64,000 nucleotides of DNA, from positions 33,767,265 through 33,831,264 of the forward strand of contig NC_088303.1 in NCBI RefSeq assembly GCF_032854445.1. Direction: 5' to 3'. Origin of the DNA: Liolophura sinensis. Taxonomy: Eukaryota; Mollusca; Polyplacophora; Chitonida; Chitonidae. A model generated the notes under the pieces. The model was not told where the DNA came from. It made no database searches and saw only the letters and a list, made by a program, of their open reading frames with translations. Numbering within the stretch: the first letter of the stretch is position 1; each line of letters starts with the position of its first letter. Positions 63,287-64,000 of this stretch are shown here, in pieces. Made by a program: the position numbers and the translations under genes.

Positions 63287-63398
63287 TTAACCACTGACGC
63301 GTCGTACTGTGTCTTTATAAACCTAGTGCACAAAACTTTCAAACATACAAGTATTTCATGGTTTTTTTCTGGTTATATTTACTTGTCATGGCATAGTA

Positions 63399-63405
63399 TA
63401 GTATA

Positions 63406-63481
<76 letters not shown>
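63399..63481. repeat. (TA)n microsatellite
   Basis: About 37 TA units after three TATAG units. It generates Tyr-Ile frames with no coding meaning. Confidence 0.98.
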
Positions 63482-63483
<2 letters not shown>

Positions 63484-64000
63484 TTTGGAAGTATATATGA
63501 CATCAATAATGTATGGTTTAAGAATGTGAAAGTAAAGATAAAGCTTATAAATGGTTGACAGAGCAAAGTTATGTCCCGCCACGCTGTGATAGCTGGCGTG
63601 TGATAGCTGGCGTGACACAACCGTACAAAGCGTTCTGGTTAATGCCTAGCTCAGTCCTCGAATTTGTAACTTGGATCAACTAGATAAATACAGGCATTAA
63701 AAACAAATACAGTGTTTTTACCGCAAATCTGAAATACAAGAAAAGATATCCTTGAGAATCAGGGATGGTGTGCGTTCTTGTTTTATTTCGAGTTTTAGGT
63801 AACAAAAGCAAACATCAGTGATAAAGTTGGTGACATTTTAAGGAATGAGTATATCTTCTATGTGTGACATATATTTTATGTACGAAAAGACATAAAATTT
63901 ATTTATTTATTTATTTTTTGGACAACTTTTGTCGGCCAGGTAGTATTGGCTTTTAGCTGGGATGAGGTGTCTTTTTCCCCGTTAAATTTCTACATCTGTG
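63482..64000. other. downstream region; 13-bp duplication and ATTT run
   Basis: GTGATAGCTGGCGTGTGATA near 63585 contains an adjacent 13-bp duplication. A short ATTT run at about 63899-63916 may be a SINE tail, but no SINE body follows it. Confidence 0.5.

Noticed and set aside
63339-63620. Tyr-Ile repeat frames
   Set aside because: A product of the TA microsatellite.

Overview
This is eukaryotic nuclear DNA from an invertebrate animal: AT-rich, gene-poor and dense with short repeats. tRNA-headed SINEs with 3' tails of the type GAGTACGGCGTAAAACACC-(AAAT)n and GAGTACGACGTTAAACCCC-(CTCA/TACA)n are, as I remember, typical of molluscs and some related lophotrochozoans. A mollusc is therefore the best guess; this is inference, not proof. 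No bacterial, viral, rRNA or canonical tRNA gene was seen.

The only gene I can support is a four-exon TMEM26-like membrane protein on the + strand: exons 21262-21452, 55255-55435, 57541-57744 and 58329-59036. Together they give 427 codons plus a stop. All three introns have GT/AG ends, reading frame is kept at every junction, and several TMEM26 signature blocks are readable. Intron 1 is about 33.8 kb and holds most of the window. Intron 2 (2.1 kb) is largely minisatellite, and intron 3 is 0.58 kb.

Layout. 1-8880: a diverged tandem array (R1) of roughly 2-4 kb units, broken by a SINE in one unit and a 1.5-kb TTAA-flanked element in another. 8880-21250: non-coding DNA with SINEs, a compound CTAA/CTAC microsatellite, a foldback and a long ATTT tract. 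21262-59036: the TMEM26-like gene. Its first intron holds most of the SINEs, a second diverged large-unit duplication (R2, 29870-36360, with a rearranged relative near 12.9-13.9 kb), a perfect 239-bp tandem duplication at 40992, several minisatellites and a long-armed TTAA-flanked foldback MITE at 46480. 59037-64000: downstream sequence with a second MITE copy, a shorter relative, SINE pieces and a TA microsatellite.

Five kinds of repeat history can be read directly. Target-site duplications flank five SINEs. Paralogous filled and empty sites exist for two SINEs and one DNA element. SINE families with different heads share a 3' tail motif. At least two SINE types carry a central block resembling the Deu domain. 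Intron 2 contains two related minisatellite arrays in opposite orientation. I found no protein-coding transposon and no clear novel defence or metabolic system. The least explained structures are the R1 and R2 arrays and the inverted minisatellite intron.
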